From: Tharpella sp964457755
GTDB taxonomy: Bacteria > Desulfobacterota > Anaeroferrophillalia > Anaeroferrophillales > Tharpellaceae
Direction: 5' to 3'
Length of the DNA stretch: 64,000 nucleotides
Assembly: GCA_964457755.1 (NCBI GenBank)
Contig: CAYWGC010000013.1
Coordinates: forward strand, 1-64,000
Part shown: in pieces, positions 62,172-64,000 of the stretch
How positions within the stretch are numbered: position 1 is the stretch's first letter
Layout of the letters: each line of letters begins with the position of its first letter
The notes under the pieces: generated by a model
Told to the model about the DNA's origin: nothing
The model's database searches: none
Seen by the model: only the letters and a program-made list of their open reading frames with translations
Program-made: the position numbers and the translations under genes

Positions 62172-63262
62172 TTCCGCTAGCGATCCACGGCATCGGCCCA
62201 GTCGGAGCTTTCGGGACCTCCATAGATGATTTCCGCACGGCTTTAAAGGGTGCACATAGAGTCGACCCGGAACTGATCGAGATTAAGACCAACCAGGGGC
62301 TTCAGCAACTCCCGGTTTTTCGGGCTTCAACCAAACCCCTGAACACGTTCGTTAAAAACCGGGAACTGCGACGCCTCGACCACTTTTCCAGGATGGCCCT
62401 GCTCGGAGCCTGCCGGGCCTGTGAAGATGCCGGACAAACTTTGATCGGTGAGCGTACCGGCTTGATTGTAGCCAGTGCCTACGGAGCCAGCGCCACCACT
62501 TTCTCATTTCTCGATTCTGTCATAAAAGATGGTGATGCCCTGGCCTCCCCAACCCTGTTCTCAAATTCAGTTCACAACGCCGCCGCAGCCCATATCTCTA
62601 AACACCTTAAAATTACCGGCCCCAGCTTGAGCTTAACCCAAGGCCAGCTCTCGGTTCCGATGGCCCTGTTGACTGCGGGCCAGTGGTTGGCAGAAGGCCG
62701 GGTCGATACAGTTTTATGCGGGGCTGTGGACGAATATTGTGAAATCCTCGGTTACTGTTGGCAAAACTATCACAACCAAAAAGTGAACTCTGGCTATCAA
62801 ACCCGAAACCCCGATTCTAAAATGAGAGGGCCCGGAGAAGGAGCTGTTTTTTTCTGCTTGCGGCGGGCTCAAGAGACAAAAAATCCTTACGGCTACCTCG
62901 AAAAAATTGAGCTTAACAGCACAGTCTCATCAGCTGCAAAAGATTGTAATAATGCACCGCTTCTTATTAACTTAGGAGGCCTGCAAAAACTGGCTGAACC
63001 TCAGATTAAACAACTTAATAGCTGTTTGCAAATTGATCTTTATAAACTCCTCGGCACCCTGCCAATCACCGCCGCATTTGATCTGGCGGCAACCGCCATG
63101 ATGCTTTGCGAGCACACCCTCTACACTAATAAAGAACCCCAAAACCCACATAAATCAACCTTTTCCGGAGCCCGTATCGGTTGCTGGCAAGCAGAGCCCA
63201 TAACTTCTCGAAATCCATTGACAGGAAGCTGTTATTGGATTACGAACCACCTAAAACCTTAA
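62171..63262 (+). CDS. Chain-length-factor-like ketosynthase partner, ATT start
   Basis: A 363-residue KS-fold protein (PLAIHGIGPVGAFG at the start). At the cysteine position it reads SLSLTQGQLSVPM, with Gln159 aligned to Cys170 of the partner, as in KSbeta/CLF proteins; the GHT histidine motif is also missing. Standard reading would begin at ATG 62393, inside the conserved fold, losing 74 residues. The only upstream start that fits is ATT 62171, sharing a base with the TAA of the KS (TAATT), with GGAG ten bases upstream. A tight stop-start overlap with the KS supports a heterodimer made in equal amount. Confidence 0.8.
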   Translation: MPLAIHGIGPVGAFGTSIDDFRTALKGAHRVDPELIEIKTNQGLQQLPVFRASTKPLNTFVKNRELRRLDHFSRMALLGACRACEDAGQTLIGERTGLIVASAYGASATTFSFLDSVIKDGDALASPTLFSNSVHNAAAAHISKHLKITGPSLSLTQGQLSVPMALLTAGQWLAEGRVDTVLCGAVDEYCEILGYCWQNYHNQKVNSGYQTRNPDSKMRGPGEGAVFFCLRRAQETKNPYGYLEKIELNSTVSSAAKDCNNAPLLINLGGLQKLAEPQIKQLNSCLQIDLYKLLGTLPITAAFDLAATAMMLCEHTLYTNKEPQNPHKSTFSGARIGCWQAEPITSRNPLTGSCYWITNHLKP

Positions 63263-63284
63263 GATTGAAACCTGGTAACACTTA

Positions 63285-63818
63285 ATGAAAAAAGAGAAAA
63301 ACTCATCCATTTTAATTGGCGGTGGAGCCCGCAGTGGTAAAAGCAGTTTTGCCCAGAAGCTGGCGGAAGAGCTCCCGGGCCGGCGAGCCTATCTGGCCAC
63401 TGCCCAGGCCCTCGACCGGGAGATGGAAAAAAGAATCGCCAAACATCAGGCCGACCGCGGAGCTGACTGGCATGCAACCCTTGAAGAGCCCCTGGAAATT
63501 ACCACCTGCCTGCAACAAGCCGGCAGTGATTTTGACATCATCCTGGTTGACTGCATAACCCTCTGGCTCTCTAATTTATTGGGCCGCAACGACAGTGATC
63601 AACAAATTTTTGCAGAGATTGACAAGCTGGCTGCATCTCTGAACCGGCTCCCGGCAACAGTCATTCTCGTAAGTAATGAGGTTGGACTCGGATTAGTTCC
63701 GGAACACCCTTTAGGACGCCGTTTTCGTGATCTGGCGGGACTTGCCAACCAGCGACTAGCCCAAACCTGTAAAGAAGTCTATTTTACGATCTGGGGCCTG
63801 CCCCAAAAACTGAAATAA
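63285..63818 (+). CDS. cobU: Adenosylcobinamide kinase / adenosylcobinamide-phosphate guanylyltransferase
   Basis: A 177-residue enzyme that phosphorylates adenosylcobinamide and then transfers GMP, in the nucleotide-loop assembly of vitamin B12. Seen: P-loop GGARSGKSSFA, YLATAQALDREMEKRIAKHQ, and LVDCITLWLSNLL. ATG 63285 lies 22 bases after the CLF-like gene. Followed by cobS. No cobalamin riboswitch is visible before it. Confidence 0.95.
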   Translation: MKKEKNSSILIGGGARSGKSSFAQKLAEELPGRRAYLATAQALDREMEKRIAKHQADRGADWHATLEEPLEITTCLQQAGSDFDIILVDCITLWLSNLLGRNDSDQQIFAEIDKLAASLNRLPATVILVSNEVGLGLVPEHPLGRRFRDLAGLANQRLAQTCKEVYFTIWGLPQKLK

Positions 63819-63860
63819 GAGCTCGAACAAAAATCTAAAAAACAAGAGATATTATCGACC

Positions 63861-64000
63861 TTGACTGCCATCATCACCCAATTTCGCCTCGCCCTCTCTT
63901 TTCTAACAACCCTACCCGCGGGCTCTTTCAGTGCTGAGGTCCCCGAAGAGACTCTGGGCCAGACCCAGGCCTGGTTTCCCTTGGTCGGCCTCGGGCTGGG
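63861..64000 (+). CDS. cobS: Adenosylcobinamide-GDP ribazoletransferase (5' part)
   Basis: The first ~46 residues of CobS, which joins adenosylcobinamide-GDP and alpha-ribazole to form adenosylcobalamin in the membrane. The start reads MTAIITQFRLALSFLTTLPA with TTG 63861 as start, followed by QTQAWFPLVGLGL, the standard CobS opening. Truncated by the window end. Confidence 0.85.
   Translation, partial: MTAIITQFRLALSFLTTLPAGSFSAEVPEETLGQTQAWFPLVGLGL

Noticed and set aside
62393..63262. ATG 62393 as the start of the chain-length-factor-like gene
   Set aside because: It removes the conserved N-terminal KS segment that reads in frame back to 62171; the position also lacks a good RBS.
63263..63284. 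Cobalamin riboswitch before cobU
   Set aside because: Only 22 bases separate it from the preceding gene; there is no room for one.

Overview
The window looks like a chromosomal segment of a Gram-negative anaerobe, most likely a member of the Desulfobacterota (former Deltaproteobacteria). This is an inference from gene content: a glycyl radical enzyme, several radical SAM enzymes with apparent cobalamin-binding halves, a selenocysteine-containing SelD, envelope genes of a diderm cell (lnt, a GT9 heptosyltransferase, an LpxL-like acyltransferase, lipoproteins), cytochrome bd-superfamily membrane subunits, and many uncharacterised families. I saw no rRNA gene, tRNA gene or CRISPR array.

Layout. 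(1) 0.1-7.9 kb is an accessory region: an alpha-methylacyl-CoA racemase-like gene, two tandem PaaK-like CoA ligases preceded by an untracked 49-residue ORF and a dyad operator, and an A+T-rich acyl-CoA synthetase lying between the remains of an IS66-type and an IS1634-type transposase. (2) 7.8-14.0 kb is a minus-strand block of poorly known families: PilZ-like, DUF169 fused to dephospho-CoA kinase, DUF2889 fused to PHP, DUF2889, DUF6125-like, DUF1285, and a PAS-LuxR regulator. (3) 14.2-20.0 kb is a glycyl radical enzyme operon (enzyme, activase, XRE regulator, acyl-CoA dehydrogenase) with a divergent thioesterase and a repeated operator in the shared promoter. (4) 20.1-22.9 kb encodes two cytochrome bd-like subunits, one with a c-type haem motif, and a 36-residue membrane protein. 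(5) 23.2-30.2 kb is an eight-gene, almost fully overlapping operon resembling aryl-polyene-type or ladderane-associated lipid clusters: membrane protein, DUF3261 lipoprotein, hotdog dehydratase-like, thioesterase, ketosynthase, ketosynthase-like partner, two radical SAM proteins. (6) 31.6-43.3 kb holds an aldo/keto reductase-ferredoxin, leuB, a GemA-like gene, two divergent B12/radical SAM genes, a GT2-DUF2062 protein, an LpxL-like acyltransferase, an ACP, pgm and malQ. (7) 43.4-57.2 kb is mostly housekeeping: groL-groES with CIRCE, a U32 peptidase, selD, a CheZ-like protein, a diguanylate cyclase, a heptosyltransferase, a CorC-like protein, lnt and pabB. (8) 57.4-64.0 kb holds a secreted LVIVD-repeat protein, an enoyl-CoA hydratase-like protein without the usual catalytic glutamates, a thioredoxin-like lipoprotein, a second ketosynthase and chain-length-factor pair, then cobU and the start of cobS.

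How the parts may work together. Regions 1 and 3 together read as an anaerobic pathway for activating and oxidising an aromatic or branched carboxylic acid or hydrocarbon: radical enzyme, CoA ligases, racemase, acyl-CoA dehydrogenase, thioesterase. Regions 5, 6 and 8 share the parts list of one specialised lipid pathway (two ketosynthase pairs, ACP, dehydratase-like and thioesterase hotdogs, glycosyltransferase, acyltransferase, lipoprotein, four radical SAM enzymes) spread over three sites, and cobalamin-assembly genes follow the last site directly. Both pathway assignments are inferences; no substrate can be read from the sequence.
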